Source of the DNA: an uncultured Flavobacteriaceae bacterium
GTDB taxonomy: Bacteria; Bacteroidota; Bacteroidia; Flavobacteriales; Flavobacteriaceae
DNA length: 39,643 nucleotides
Direction: 5' to 3'
Assembly: GCA_937937185.1 (NCBI GenBank)
Contig: CALDCO010000064.1
Coordinates: forward strand, 1 to 39,643
In this document: piece after piece, positions 8,293 through 18,077 of the stretch
Position numbering within the stretch: the first letter of the stretch is position 1
How the letters are laid out: the number at the start of each line of letters is the position of its first letter
Position numbers and translations under genes: made by a program
The notes under the pieces: generated by a model
Database searches by the model: none
What the model saw: only the letters and a program-made list of their open reading frames with translations
What the model was told of the DNA's origin: nothing

Positions 8293-9987
8293 TCACTTTT
8301 CTAATTTTTTTATAAAATAAGAAACGGTGATTCCATTTTTTTTAGAAAAAGCTTTAGTAAAGGTTTCAGTGTTAGTAAAACCCCCTTCTTCCGCAATAGC
8401 TTTTATAGTATAGTTTCTATATTTTGAATTAATTTGCAATTCTTGCATTACATATTCTATTCTTAAATTGTTTATATAATTGCTAAAGGTTTTAGACTTA
8501 TATTTATTAATAACTTTTGATAAATATTTAGAGTTAGTATTCAAGTCTTTTGCCAATTTATTTAGTGATAGTTTTGGCTTCAAATAATCTTTATTTTTCT
8601 CAAATAATAATAAGTCTTCCAGAATTTGATCTATTAATTTTTTATCTATATCTAATATCGCTTTCGTTGCTTTTTTAACTAAAATAACCTCCGGATTTTC
8701 CTTTTTTAATTTTAATTCGTTTATAATCTGATAAAACCGTTTTTCATTCTTTATTTTTTTTCTATATAAATAAATAAATACCGCTGTTAGTAAGAATATA
8801 AATAAGGAAAGAAGCATGATGTTTTTACTAAAAGTATTTTTCTCCTTGTTTAAAAGGGATTTTAACCTTTCTTTTTCTGTTGTTAAATTAGAGACATCGT
8901 ATTCTTTATATTTTTTATTAATAATTCTATAATCTTTGGTTAATACACTATCAATTTCTAGTAATTGTTCAGTATAATACAATTGTTGTTTTAAATTCTT
9001 TTTGTCTTTGTGATACCGTATTAACTTTTCATAGATTCCTCGCGGGTCTGGGGTAAGACATTTGTAGCTAACATAAATACTATCAACTTTCTTGAAATAA
9101 GAAATAGACTTACTTAATTCGCCATATTTATGGTATATGTTTCCCAAATAACCATAAGCAATAGCTAAATCACCTTTAGTTTCAAACCTTTTTAAAAGAG
9201 GAAGTGATTTAATAATACTGTCTTCAGCAGCTTTGTAGTTTCCCCGATGAAATTGATTCCCTCCTTCTATATGGGTGAAATTTAATTCATCGTAATCGGG
9301 GTCTAAACTAGCTAATTTATAACCTTTCATATTTATAGATGAAGCAGAATCTAACTTGTTATTAGCAATGTAAGCAATAGCTATAGTGCGTAAATTACTC
9401 AAGTATTTATAATATGTTGAAGATCCTTTTTCACCTATGTTTTTTTCATAGTAAGCTAAACATTCTTTATAAATCTCTAGTGCTTCTTCATGTGATTGTA
9501 TTCTAAATTTTAAAAGGCCAACACTATAGTGTAGAGCATAATATGAACTCTCACGTTTATTTTTGTAGTAATCTCTAGATTTTAAATAATAATCTAGGGC
9601 ACTGCTATACCTTTCAGATCTGTAATGCAAGTTTCCCTTATTATAATAATTTTCAGCCAGTAATTCATCTAAATTATGAGTTTTACATACACTAATGCTA
9701 CTGTCTATATATTTTTCAGCAAGGTCATAGTTGAATTCAAAAATATAATGTATACGAATATAACTGTTAGCAACTGCCTTATAATTTTTGTCTTTTGTTG
9801 CTTTCTTTAAAGTATAATTGGCAATTTTTTTTGCAAGAGAATCATTTTTTATAGCAGTATTATAAAATAAAGCTTTTAATTCTGCATAACTTTTCTCTGC
9901 TAAAGAATCTGTATTGCGTTCTTGCCCAAAAACACTAACTTGAGCAATAAAGCCAATCAATAAAGCGAATAAATAATTATATCTCAT
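8293..9987 (-). CDS. TPR-repeat sensor with TM helix and C-terminal AraC-type HTH
   Basis: Signal-like N-terminus MRYNYLFALLIGFIAQVSVFGQ (ATG 9987), TPR-like repeats, TM (NIMLLSLFIFLLTAVFIYLY), AraC HTH (LAKDLNTNSKYLSKVINKY...RIEYVMQEL...TIKAIAEEGGFTNTETFTKAFSKKNGITVSYF). Confidence 0.85.
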   Translation of the reverse strand: MRYNYLFALLIGFIAQVSVFGQERNTDSLAEKSYAELKALFYNTAIKNDSLAKKIANYTLKKATKDKNYKAVANSYIRIHYIFEFNYDLAEKYIDSSISVCKTHNLDELLAENYYNKGNLHYRSERYSSALDYYLKSRDYYKNKRESSYYALHYSVGLLKFRIQSHEEALEIYKECLAYYEKNIGEKGSSTYYKYLSNLRTIAIAYIANNKLDSASSINMKGYKLASLDPDYDELNFTHIEGGNQFHRGNYKAAEDSIIKSLPLLKRFETKGDLAIAYGYLGNIYHKYGELSKSISYFKKVDSIYVSYKCLTPDPRGIYEKLIRYHKDKKNLKQQLYYTEQLLEIDSVLTKDYRIINKKYKEYDVSNLTTEKERLKSLLNKEKNTFSKNIMLLSLFIFLLTAVFIYLYRKKIKNEKRFYQIINELKLKKENPEVILVKKATKAILDIDKKLIDQILEDLLLFEKNKDYLKPKLSLNKLAKDLNTNSKYLSKVINKYKSKTFSNYINNLRIEYVMQELQINSKYRNYTIKAIAEEGGFTNTETFTKAFSKKNGITVSYFIKKLEK

Positions 9988-10242
9988 TGAAACTTTGCAG
10001 TTAGAAGCGCGAAAATACATTTTTATTTCAACGCCATTTAAAACAATCGTTTAATCTCTTTTTTTATTGTTGAGTTGTTTTTTTATTTAAAAACAAGTCA
10101 GAAAAATACGACTAATCGCCTCTTTTTTAACCCTTTTTAAAGGCTTTAAAAAAAGAACGTCGCCTTTTGGTGCGATAACTACATGAAATAAATCGAAAAC
10201 CTTTTATTCACTGCGTTTTACAAAGAAAAAATATAACACGAA

Positions 10243-10273
10243 ATTCATGAATTTGGACTCCAAATTCATGAAT
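10243..10273. promoter_or_regulatory. Two identical 10-bp palindromes (ATTCATGAAT) spaced 21 bp centre to centre, forming a 14-bp inverted repeat
   Basis: ATTCATGAATTTGG-ACT-CCAAATTCATGAAT in a 0.6-kb intergenic region. Confidence 0.55.
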
Positions 10274-10606
10274 CTAGAGATACTTCTCTTGTTTTAGCCC
10301 TAAAAGTCATCCTACCTCTATACTAACGAATAATTAAGATGCGCAGTATTAATTGTTACTACTATTAATTCAAAATTAGACATTCCTTATTTTTAATTAA
10401 ATCTAAGACTGATTGGACTTTGCTCTAATGAGGTAGCATAGTTTGTGTTTTATATCTCCTTAACCCTTAAAACCAAGAACTTTCAGTAGAATCTAAAAAC
10501 CCAATCGTGTTAAATTGTGTACAATTTTTAATGTTTTAAGTATTTTTATGCGATTTTTACAGTGAGCATTGCTTGTTACAGGCTTTTTTTTCACAAATAA
10601 AATAAT

Positions 10607-11470
10607 ATGACTTTATACCCCGTAAATGCTGGCCACTTTAAGTTAGATGGTGGTGCCATGTTTGGAGTGGTACCAAAATCCTTATGGATGCGCACAAACC
10701 CTGCAGACGCTAATAACATGATAGATATCGCTGCGCGTTGCTTGTTAATTGAAAATGGCAAGCGACTTATTTTAATCGATACGGGCATGGGCAATAAACA
10801 AAGTGATAAATTTTACAGTTATTACCATTTATGGGGAAATGACACCATTGATAAATCTCTAGCAAGCCATGGTTTTAGTAGAGACGACATCACCGATGTG
10901 TTTCTAACGCACCTTCATTTTGACCACTGCGGTGGTAGCATTCAATACAATAAAGACAGAACATTGTTAGAGCCTGCTTTTAAAAATGCGCATTTTTGGA
11001 GTAATAAAAACCATTGGGAATGGGCGACACAACCTAATCGTAGAGAAAAAGCGTCGTTTTTAAAAGAAAATATCTTACCCATGGAAGATTGCGGACAGTT
11101 AAAATTTACTAAGCTTCCAAGTACTGGAGAAATTTTAAAAAACGCCGATTTAGGCTTCGATATTTTCTTCGCCAATGGCCATACCGAAAAGCAAATGATT
11201 CCTATGATAAATTATAAAGGAAAAACCATTTGTTTTATGGCCGATTTATTACCAACAGTTGGGCATTTACCAATTCCGTTTGTAATGGGTTACGACACAA
11301 GACCATTACTTACTTTAGATGAAAAAGAAAAATTCTTGAATCTCGCAGCAGATCATAATTATTACTTATTTTTGGAACACGATGCGCATAACGAAATAAT
11401 TACCGTGCAGCATACGCAAAAAGGGGTTCGACTAAAAAACACCTATACTTGCAAAGATATTTTTAACTAA
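10607..11470 (+). CDS. MBL-fold metallohydrolase
   Basis: Zinc motif THLHFDHCGG; also LILIDTGMGN, ANGHTEKQMIP, FLEHDAH. Confidence 0.88.
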   Translation: MTLYPVNAGHFKLDGGAMFGVVPKSLWMRTNPADANNMIDIAARCLLIENGKRLILIDTGMGNKQSDKFYSYYHLWGNDTIDKSLASHGFSRDDITDVFLTHLHFDHCGGSIQYNKDRTLLEPAFKNAHFWSNKNHWEWATQPNRREKASFLKENILPMEDCGQLKFTKLPSTGEILKNADLGFDIFFANGHTEKQMIPMINYKGKTICFMADLLPTVGHLPIPFVMGYDTRPLLTLDEKEKFLNLAADHNYYLFLEHDAHNEIITVQHTQKGVRLKNTYTCKDIFN

Positions 11471-11483
11471 AAACAAATTTAAA

Positions 11484-13091
11484 ATGAGCTTCATTAATAA
11501 ACCTATCTTGTTTTCAACACTGGCCGGAATACTATTATCTGGCTGTGGTAGTGTCGCGCCAATTCTTTCTACACCCATAGAAAATATAGACAATACCCCT
11601 ATAAAAGAAACGCCTTTAACCGAAAAAGAGCAACATAATTGGGGGCATTTAGACCTTAAAAAAGATACCATTCCTGGCATGAGTGTCGACAAGGCTTATT
11701 CTGAAATTATTAAAGGAAAAAAAGGACAAACGGTTATTGTTGCAGTGATCGATTCTGGTATAGATATTAAACATGAAGATTTAGATGGGGTGATTTGGAC
11801 CAATAGAAAAGAAATTGCAGGAAATGGAAAAGACGATGATAATAATGGCTATATAGATGATATCCATGGTTGGAATTTCTTGGGGGACGGTTATGATGAG
11901 CAATTAGAATTTGTACGTTTAGTGGCTAGCGGAAATACCAGCGACCCCAGATATAATGAAGCCAAAGCAGAACTTGATAAGAAACACAAAGAAGCGCTTC
12001 AAAACAAAGAACGTTATGACCAGCTTTACCAACAATTTTCTGGTGCGCACAATTTGTTAACCAAACATTTTAAAAAATCGGATTATACACAGGAAGAAGT
12101 TAATGCTATAAAAACTGAAAATGAGCAGTTAAAACAGGCGATTCAGGTGGCTAACTTTGCTTACAGGAATAAATTGGACTCTCTGGAAGTGGCTATAAAA
12201 GAAATAAAAGGCGGTTTAGATCATTTTACAGATCAATTAAATTTTAATCTTAATAAAGATTTTAAAGGTCGCAAAACAGGAGATAATATTAATGATCTAA
12301 ATGATATAGGCTATGGCAATGGCAATGTTATGCCAGTAAAAAAATCGGAAAGCCACGGCACTCACGTTGCTGGGATTATAGCCGCCGAGCGCAATAATGG
12401 CAAAGGCGCTAATGGTGTGGCAAACAATGTTAAAATAATGAGTTTAAGAGCAGTGCCTAATGGCGATGAGTATGATAAAGACATTGCTTTGGCGATTCGT
12501 TACGCTGTAGATAATGGTGCTAAGGTGATAAACGGAAGCTTTGGAAAAAGCTACTCTCCGCATAGCGATTGGGTAAGAGATGCCCAAGCTTACGCTTCTA
12601 AGAAAGGTGTTATTTTTGTTCATGCTGCAGGAAACTCTGGCGAAAATGTAGACGTGTCGCCTAATTTTCCAGACGATAATGTAAACAATGGCCCTGAAGT
12701 TTCTGAAACGACTATTACTGTAGGTGCATTAGAATCTAAATATGGTAGCGAAATCGTTGCTAATTTTTCTAATTATGGAAAAAATAATGTTGATGTGTTC
12801 GCGCCAGGAGGTAAAATATATTCAACGGTACCTGAAAATGAATATAAACCTAACAGCGGGACTTCTATGGCGGCGCCTGCCGTAGCTGGGGTTGCTGCTT
12901 TAATTTTGTCGCAATACCCTAAATTAAAAGGCAAACAAGTAAAACAAATTATTTTAAATTCTGGTTTGCCATTATCAACCAAAGTGGTAGTTGGAGGAGA
13001 TCCCAATAATATAAAATCACTTTCAGAGGTTTCTAAATCTGGAAAAATAGTTAATGCTTATAATGCCTTAATAATGGCTTCTCAACTGTAA
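11484..13091 (+). CDS. S8 family serine peptidase, lipoprotein (canonical motifs)
   Basis: Lipobox LLSGCGS; VAVIDSGIDIKHEDL, SHGTHVAGII, HAAGNSG, NSGTSMAAPAVAGVAAL; C-terminus SKSGKIVNAYNALIMA shared with A-C. Confidence 0.93.
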   Translation: MSFINKPILFSTLAGILLSGCGSVAPILSTPIENIDNTPIKETPLTEKEQHNWGHLDLKKDTIPGMSVDKAYSEIIKGKKGQTVIVAVIDSGIDIKHEDLDGVIWTNRKEIAGNGKDDDNNGYIDDIHGWNFLGDGYDEQLEFVRLVASGNTSDPRYNEAKAELDKKHKEALQNKERYDQLYQQFSGAHNLLTKHFKKSDYTQEEVNAIKTENEQLKQAIQVANFAYRNKLDSLEVAIKEIKGGLDHFTDQLNFNLNKDFKGRKTGDNINDLNDIGYGNGNVMPVKKSESHGTHVAGIIAAERNNGKGANGVANNVKIMSLRAVPNGDEYDKDIALAIRYAVDNGAKVINGSFGKSYSPHSDWVRDAQAYASKKGVIFVHAAGNSGENVDVSPNFPDDNVNNGPEVSETTITVGALESKYGSEIVANFSNYGKNNVDVFAPGGKIYSTVPENEYKPNSGTSMAAPAVAGVAALILSQYPKLKGKQVKQIILNSGLPLSTKVVVGGDPNNIKSLSEVSKSGKIVNAYNALIMASQL

Positions 13092-13361
13092 AAGTAACCC
13101 GTAAAACTTCAACAAAAATTGAAGTTAAACTGTTTTAATTGTAGAACTCGTTTAAACTTTTTAGATTTAGGCGAAAATTAACTTTTGGGGTGTTGTTAAC
13201 GCGTTTTTTAAGTGGTATATATCGTTACAGCATGCTTAAAGGCTAAATTAAAACGCAGGAGAGCAATTTTTAGCCACTTTAAAAGTTTAAACGAATACAT
13301 TCAATGTCCCTTTGCTTATTCTCAAAGATGTGGGAATACAGGGGGAAAAATAAAGTTTTTA

Positions 13362-15224
13362 ATGAAAAAAATAGCCGTTTTTAGTTTCGTACTTTCTTTT
13401 ATGGTTTCATGTAACGCTTCTAAAAGCGTAAATAATAAAACGACAACCTATTCAACTAAAGCAAATAATGCGATAAGCACGAATACATCTATATTGCCTA
13501 AGAATTTATATTGGCAACAACATGTCGATTATAAAATGGAGATCGACATGGATGTAAAAACACATCAATACAAAGGGATTCAAAAGCTGGTGTATACTAA
13601 CAATTCTCCAGATGTTCTTAATAAAGTGTTTTATCATTTATACTTTAATGCTTTCCAACCTGGAAGTGAAATGGATGTGCGTTCCCGTACAATAGCAGAT
13701 CCCGATAAAAGAGTAAAAAACCGAATAAGTAAACTATCGCCCAATGAAATAGGTTATATTAAGGTAACCTCGCTAAAACAGGATGGAAAAAAGGTGAATT
13801 ATGAAACCGTAGGAACCGTTTTAGAAGTCACCTTACCAAAATCTATAATGCCAGGAGAAAGCACAACTTTCGATATGGTTTTTAATGCGCAAGTGCCATT
13901 ACAAATTCGCCGTTCTGGAAGAAACAATAAAGAAGGTGTTGCCTATTCTATGACCCAATGGTACCCTAAACTTGCCGAATACGATTTTCAAGGGTGGCAT
14001 GCCGATCCCTATATTGCGAGAGAGTTTCATGGCGTTTGGGGGGATTTCGATTTAAAACTTACGATAGACAAAGACTATGTTGTTGGCGGATCTGGGTATT
14101 TGCAAAACCCAAATGAGATTGGCCACGGTTATGAAACTGGTGCTGTAAATAGACCAAGTGGTGATAAACTCACTTGGCATTTTAAAGCCCCAAACGTACA
14201 CGATTTTACTTGGGCTGCAGATAAAGATTATATTCATGATACTATGCAAGTTCCTAACGGGCCCTTACTGCATTTCTTTTACAAAAACGATCCTGAGTTA
14301 AAAGAAAACTGGAAGGCTTTACAACCCAAAACAGTAGAGCTTATGGACTATTTTAGTGAAAATATTGGAGCATACCCATACAAACAATACTCTGTTATTC
14401 AAGGTGGAGATGGAGGTATGGAGTATGCCATGTGTACCCTTATTACAGGAAAAAGAAAATTTAATAGTTTATTAGGGGTCACTGCTCACGAATTAGCACA
14501 TACTTGGTTTCAGTTTTTATTAGCCACAAACGAAGGCAAACACGAATGGATGGATGAAGGTTTTACGACCTACATTAGTGGTCGTGCAATGAATACCTTA
14601 TTGAATAGAGGTAGGGAAAACCCTTCTTTACCCTCTTATAAAGGTTATTTTGGTCTAGCAAAATCTGGAAAAGAACAACCACAAACCACCCATTCCGATC
14701 GTTATGAGTATAATGCGGCTTATGGCACTACTGCATATGCTAAAGGCGATGTGTTCTTAGCGCAATTAGCTTATGTTATTGGAAAAGAAAACTTAGAGAA
14801 TACACTTAAACTCTATTTTAATAAGTGGTCTTTTAAACACCCTACACCAAATGATTTTATTCGTTGTGCTGAAGAGGTCTCTAATTTAGAACTGGATTGG
14901 TACTTAATGGATTGGACCCAAACAACAAATACGATTGATTATGCTGTTAAAGCGGTTAATAATAAAGAAATCACCTTAGAACGCATTGGTTTAATGCCAA
15001 TGCCTATAGATCTTAAAGTAACTTATAACGACGGTTCTACTGAAGAATTTTACATTCCCCTGCAAATGATGCGAGGAGAAAAACCCACCAATGCCACTGT
15101 TATAGGCGATTGGGCTTGGGCCTATCCTACTTATCGTTTTAAAACAAAAAAAGACATACAAACCGTTGAAATAGATCCTAAAAACCTAATGGCTGACGTT
15201 AATAAGGAAAATAATAAAAACTAA
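13362..15224 (+). CDS. M1 family (gluzincin) metallopeptidase, lipoprotein
   Basis: HELAHTWFQ...EWMDEGFTTY zinc site, GGMEYAM; internal ATG at 13362 gives lipoprotein signal MKKIAVFSFVLSFMVSCNAS. Confidence 0.88.
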   Translation: MKKIAVFSFVLSFMVSCNASKSVNNKTTTYSTKANNAISTNTSILPKNLYWQQHVDYKMEIDMDVKTHQYKGIQKLVYTNNSPDVLNKVFYHLYFNAFQPGSEMDVRSRTIADPDKRVKNRISKLSPNEIGYIKVTSLKQDGKKVNYETVGTVLEVTLPKSIMPGESTTFDMVFNAQVPLQIRRSGRNNKEGVAYSMTQWYPKLAEYDFQGWHADPYIAREFHGVWGDFDLKLTIDKDYVVGGSGYLQNPNEIGHGYETGAVNRPSGDKLTWHFKAPNVHDFTWAADKDYIHDTMQVPNGPLLHFFYKNDPELKENWKALQPKTVELMDYFSENIGAYPYKQYSVIQGGDGGMEYAMCTLITGKRKFNSLLGVTAHELAHTWFQFLLATNEGKHEWMDEGFTTYISGRAMNTLLNRGRENPSLPSYKGYFGLAKSGKEQPQTTHSDRYEYNAAYGTTAYAKGDVFLAQLAYVIGKENLENTLKLYFNKWSFKHPTPNDFIRCAEEVSNLELDWYLMDWTQTTNTIDYAVKAVNNKEITLERIGLMPMPIDLKVTYNDGSTEEFYIPLQMMRGEKPTNATVIGDWAWAYPTYRFKTKKDIQTVEIDPKNLMADVNKENNKN

Positions 15225-15382
15225 ATTAAAGGAGTTCGACATACGAAAATTTACATCAGTCACAGGCTTGTGATAAAAATTTTATTTAGCCAAGGAATTT
15301 GACGTGAGATAATAGTAGCTTCTCTGTAGCCTCCTTAAAAAAAACAGTAGTCTTTTCTTTTTTTCATTGCCAAAAAAAGAAA

Positions 15383-15530
15383 CAAAAAAGGCTAGGCTTA
15401 CGAAACTTTGACTAAATTTTTTGTTCGATGCCTGAATTTCAGAAACTCGCTGCGCTCAAACAGCCTGAAATTCTACGGCATCTTCACTTCAAATTTTACG
15501 TCAAACTTTCGGTAGGCCATTAAAAAATCA
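15383..15530 (+). repeat. Dispersed intergenic repeat family 2, copy 2
   Basis: Matches 463-595; contains gaatttcag...ctgaaattc and a longer imperfect outer inverted repeat. Confidence 0.6.
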
Positions 15531-15638
15531 TATTAGCTACATAAATGAGTGTTTTAAAGCAATTCTAATATCTGTTCGATCCATTGATAAATGGTAGTCA
15601 TCTTATTAAATTACTTAAAATACCACGAGTTACTAAAC

Positions 15639-15803
15639 ACTTCAATGGTGGTGATTTTCGATAGAAAATTGTATCGAAGACCAGTAAATTTTCAATAAAA
15701 AGCCTAATTTCGATACTATTTTTCTTCGTTTCACTTTGAAAAATCACTCAATTTGACGGCTTTTTCATTCTAAATCCTTGTATTTTAGAAATCACGTTAA
15801 ATT
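15639..15803 (-). repeat. MITE-like repeat family 1, copy B
   Basis: gtgattttcgatagaaaattgtatcgaagaccagtaaattttcaataaaaagcctaatttcgatac...tttgacggctttttcattctaaatcc...aatcacgttaa. Confidence 0.85.
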
Positions 15804-15851
15804 AGGGTAACGGTTTTTTACAGTAAACTAAAAAGAGTTAAATCAGGATCT

Positions 15852-15883
15852 AAAAACCACTTAAGAAGCGAAGTGGTTTTTTT
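15852..15883 (+). terminator. Intrinsic terminator hairpin upstream of rnpA
   Basis: AAAAACCACTT-AAGAAGCG-AAGTGGTTTTT followed by TT. Confidence 0.7.
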
Positions 15884-15915
15884 ATTGTTCAAACCTTTTT
15901 ACCTTTAACACTTCT

Positions 15916-16281
15916 ATGAAATTAACGTATAACAAAGCTGAAAAACTAAAGTGCAAAAAAACGATTGATCAATTATTTTTTGAAGGAAAATCAATTTCGG
16001 CACACCCTTTGCAGTTAATTTATACAGTTGAAGATCACAAACGTAAAGTAGGGGTTTCAGTAAGTAAGCGTAAGTTTAAAAAAGCAGTGCACCGCATTCG
16101 CATAAAACGACTACTTAGAGAAGCTTATCGCTTAAATAAATCGTTTCTAAAAGACAACAAGCTAGAGTATTACACGTTTATGATACTGTATATTGGAAAA
16201 GAAATGCCTGATTATAAAACGATTGATCTTAAAATGAAGGTCCTCTTTGAAAAACTGATTAAAAAAACGAATGCCAAATAA
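15916..16281 (+). CDS. rnpA: Ribonuclease P protein component
   Basis: 121 aa; KVGVSVSKRKFKKAVHRIRIKRLLREAYRLNK is the RnpA signature. Confidence 0.95.
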   Translation: MKLTYNKAEKLKCKKTIDQLFFEGKSISAHPLQLIYTVEDHKRKVGVSVSKRKFKKAVHRIRIKRLLREAYRLNKSFLKDNKLEYYTFMILYIGKEMPDYKTIDLKMKVLFEKLIKKTNAK

Positions 16282-16407
16282 CGAAATTGTTATAATCTTG
16301 TGAAATATGGATTTATTGACTTATATTTAGCTCTATTTGATGCTTGGAATGGCCTAATTAATGTCATTCCTTATGCATTTTATCCTAATTAGCCTTGAAA
16401 AAATAAA

Positions 16408-18042
16408 ATGAAAAATTTACTTAAACGTCGCGTATTAATTCCTGTCTTCACCATTGTTATTCTATTTACTGGAACTTCTTTCAAAAGCGATTTTTTTGAA
16501 ATAGCGAAGCAAATAGAAATTTTTACAACGCTGTTTAAAGAGTTAAACATGAATTATGTCGATGAGACCAACCCTGGTGAGCTTATGGACAATGCCATTA
16601 AAAACATGCTTAATGAGCTTGATCCTTACACCCGTTTCTACAACGAACAAGACGTAGAAGCAGAGCGTATTAAACGCACCGGAGATTATACGGGTGTTGG
16701 CGCTAGCATAAGAACACTAAAAGACAAGTTAATCGTTATAGAGCCTTACAAAGACTATCCTGCAGACAAAGCGGGTTTAAAAGCTGGAGATGAAATTATA
16801 AAAATTGATGGTGTCGATTTATCAACCTATAAGGACGATGCCTCTAACCTCCTAAAAGGCGTTCCAAATTCAGAGTTTCAAGTGACTTATATGAGGCAAG
16901 GCAAAACAAATACGGCTAAAATTAAACGTAGTGAAATAGAAATTGATGCCGTACCGCACTTCTCAATGATCGATGATAAAACAGGATATATTGTTCTTAA
17001 AAAGTTTAATTCCAAAGCCTCTTCTCAAACAGGTTATGCTTTAAAAGACCTCAAAGCTCAGGGTGCCGAGCGAATTATTCTTGATTTAAGAGGAAACCCA
17101 GGAGGCCTGTTACGTGAAGCCGTAAATGTGGTTAATCTTTTTGTACCTAGTGGCCAACTTGTGGTGACGACTAAATCTAAAGTAAAAAAATACAATAAAA
17201 CCTATTATACTAAAAACGAACCTATAGATACCGAAATTCCTGTGGTTGTGCTCATTAATGGTAGAAGCGCTTCTGCTAGTGAAATTGTATCTGGTACTTT
17301 ACAAGATTTAGATCGAGGCGTTATTGTTGGTTCAAGAAGTTTTGGGAAAGGGCTTGTGCAGCGCCCAAAAAAATTAACCTATGGAACGCAATTAAAGGTT
17401 ACCATTTCCAGGTATTATACCCCTTCAGGTCGTTGTATTCAAGCCTTAGACTATTGGAATAAAGACGATAAAGGAAATGCTGTAAGGGTTAAACAAAAAG
17501 ACTACAATGCCTTTAAAACCAAAAATGGAAGAAAAGTGTTCGATGGCGGCGGTGTCTTTCCCGATGAAGCACTAGAAAATACGAAGAATTCGGCAATTAC
17601 AAATGCTTTATTAGGCAGTCAAAGCGTTTTTGATTTTGCTACGAAATATTATTACAGCAATAAAATTGATGACATCAATACCTTTAAATTTACCGATAAG
17701 GATTTTTCAGATTTTAAGAATTATGTGAGGTCAAGCGACTTTTCTTTTGAAACAGAAACAGAAAAATCTTTGGCTAAAGCATTAGAAATTGCCAAAACCG
17801 AAAATTTAGACGATGACATTAAGCGCGACTATAACACCTTAATTAACAATCTTAATAATTCTAAAACCTCTGCGATAGATGAAAATAAAACCCAATTAAT
17901 AGGGCTATTGACTGATGAGATTGTAAAACGATATGTTTACAGAGAGGGGCTATATGAATATTATAAAGTTCATAATGCAGAAATTAAAAAAGCCAATGAA
18001 ATTCTCTCTAAACCTAATAAATATGAAAGTTATTTAAAATAA
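16408..18042 (+). CDS. S41 family C-terminal processing peptidase with PDZ
   Basis: PDZ (GVGASIRTLKDKLIVIEPYKDYPADKAGLKAGDEIIKIDG) and S41 core (ILDLRGNPGGLL, NGRSASASEIVSGTLQD, SFGKGLVQ). Confidence 0.93.
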   Translation: MKNLLKRRVLIPVFTIVILFTGTSFKSDFFEIAKQIEIFTTLFKELNMNYVDETNPGELMDNAIKNMLNELDPYTRFYNEQDVEAERIKRTGDYTGVGASIRTLKDKLIVIEPYKDYPADKAGLKAGDEIIKIDGVDLSTYKDDASNLLKGVPNSEFQVTYMRQGKTNTAKIKRSEIEIDAVPHFSMIDDKTGYIVLKKFNSKASSQTGYALKDLKAQGAERIILDLRGNPGGLLREAVNVVNLFVPSGQLVVTTKSKVKKYNKTYYTKNEPIDTEIPVVVLINGRSASASEIVSGTLQDLDRGVIVGSRSFGKGLVQRPKKLTYGTQLKVTISRYYTPSGRCIQALDYWNKDDKGNAVRVKQKDYNAFKTKNGRKVFDGGGVFPDEALENTKNSAITNALLGSQSVFDFATKYYYSNKIDDINTFKFTDKDFSDFKNYVRSSDFSFETETEKSLAKALEIAKTENLDDDIKRDYNTLINNLNNSKTSAIDENKTQLIGLLTDEIVKRYVYREGLYEYYKVHNAEIKKANEILSKPNKYESYLK

Positions 18043-18077
18043 TTAATAAGAAAGCTTATAAGCCCAAAACAAATCCA

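Noticed and set aside
10942-11175. 77-aa minus-strand ORF
   Set aside because: Antisense shadow ORF inside the MBL-fold hydrolase.
15231-15325. Additional short copy of repeat family 1 (gagttcgacatacgaaaatttacatcagtcac...tttgacgtgagataat)
   Set aside because: Only the outer ends resemble the family and the core is missing, so the similarity is too weak to call.
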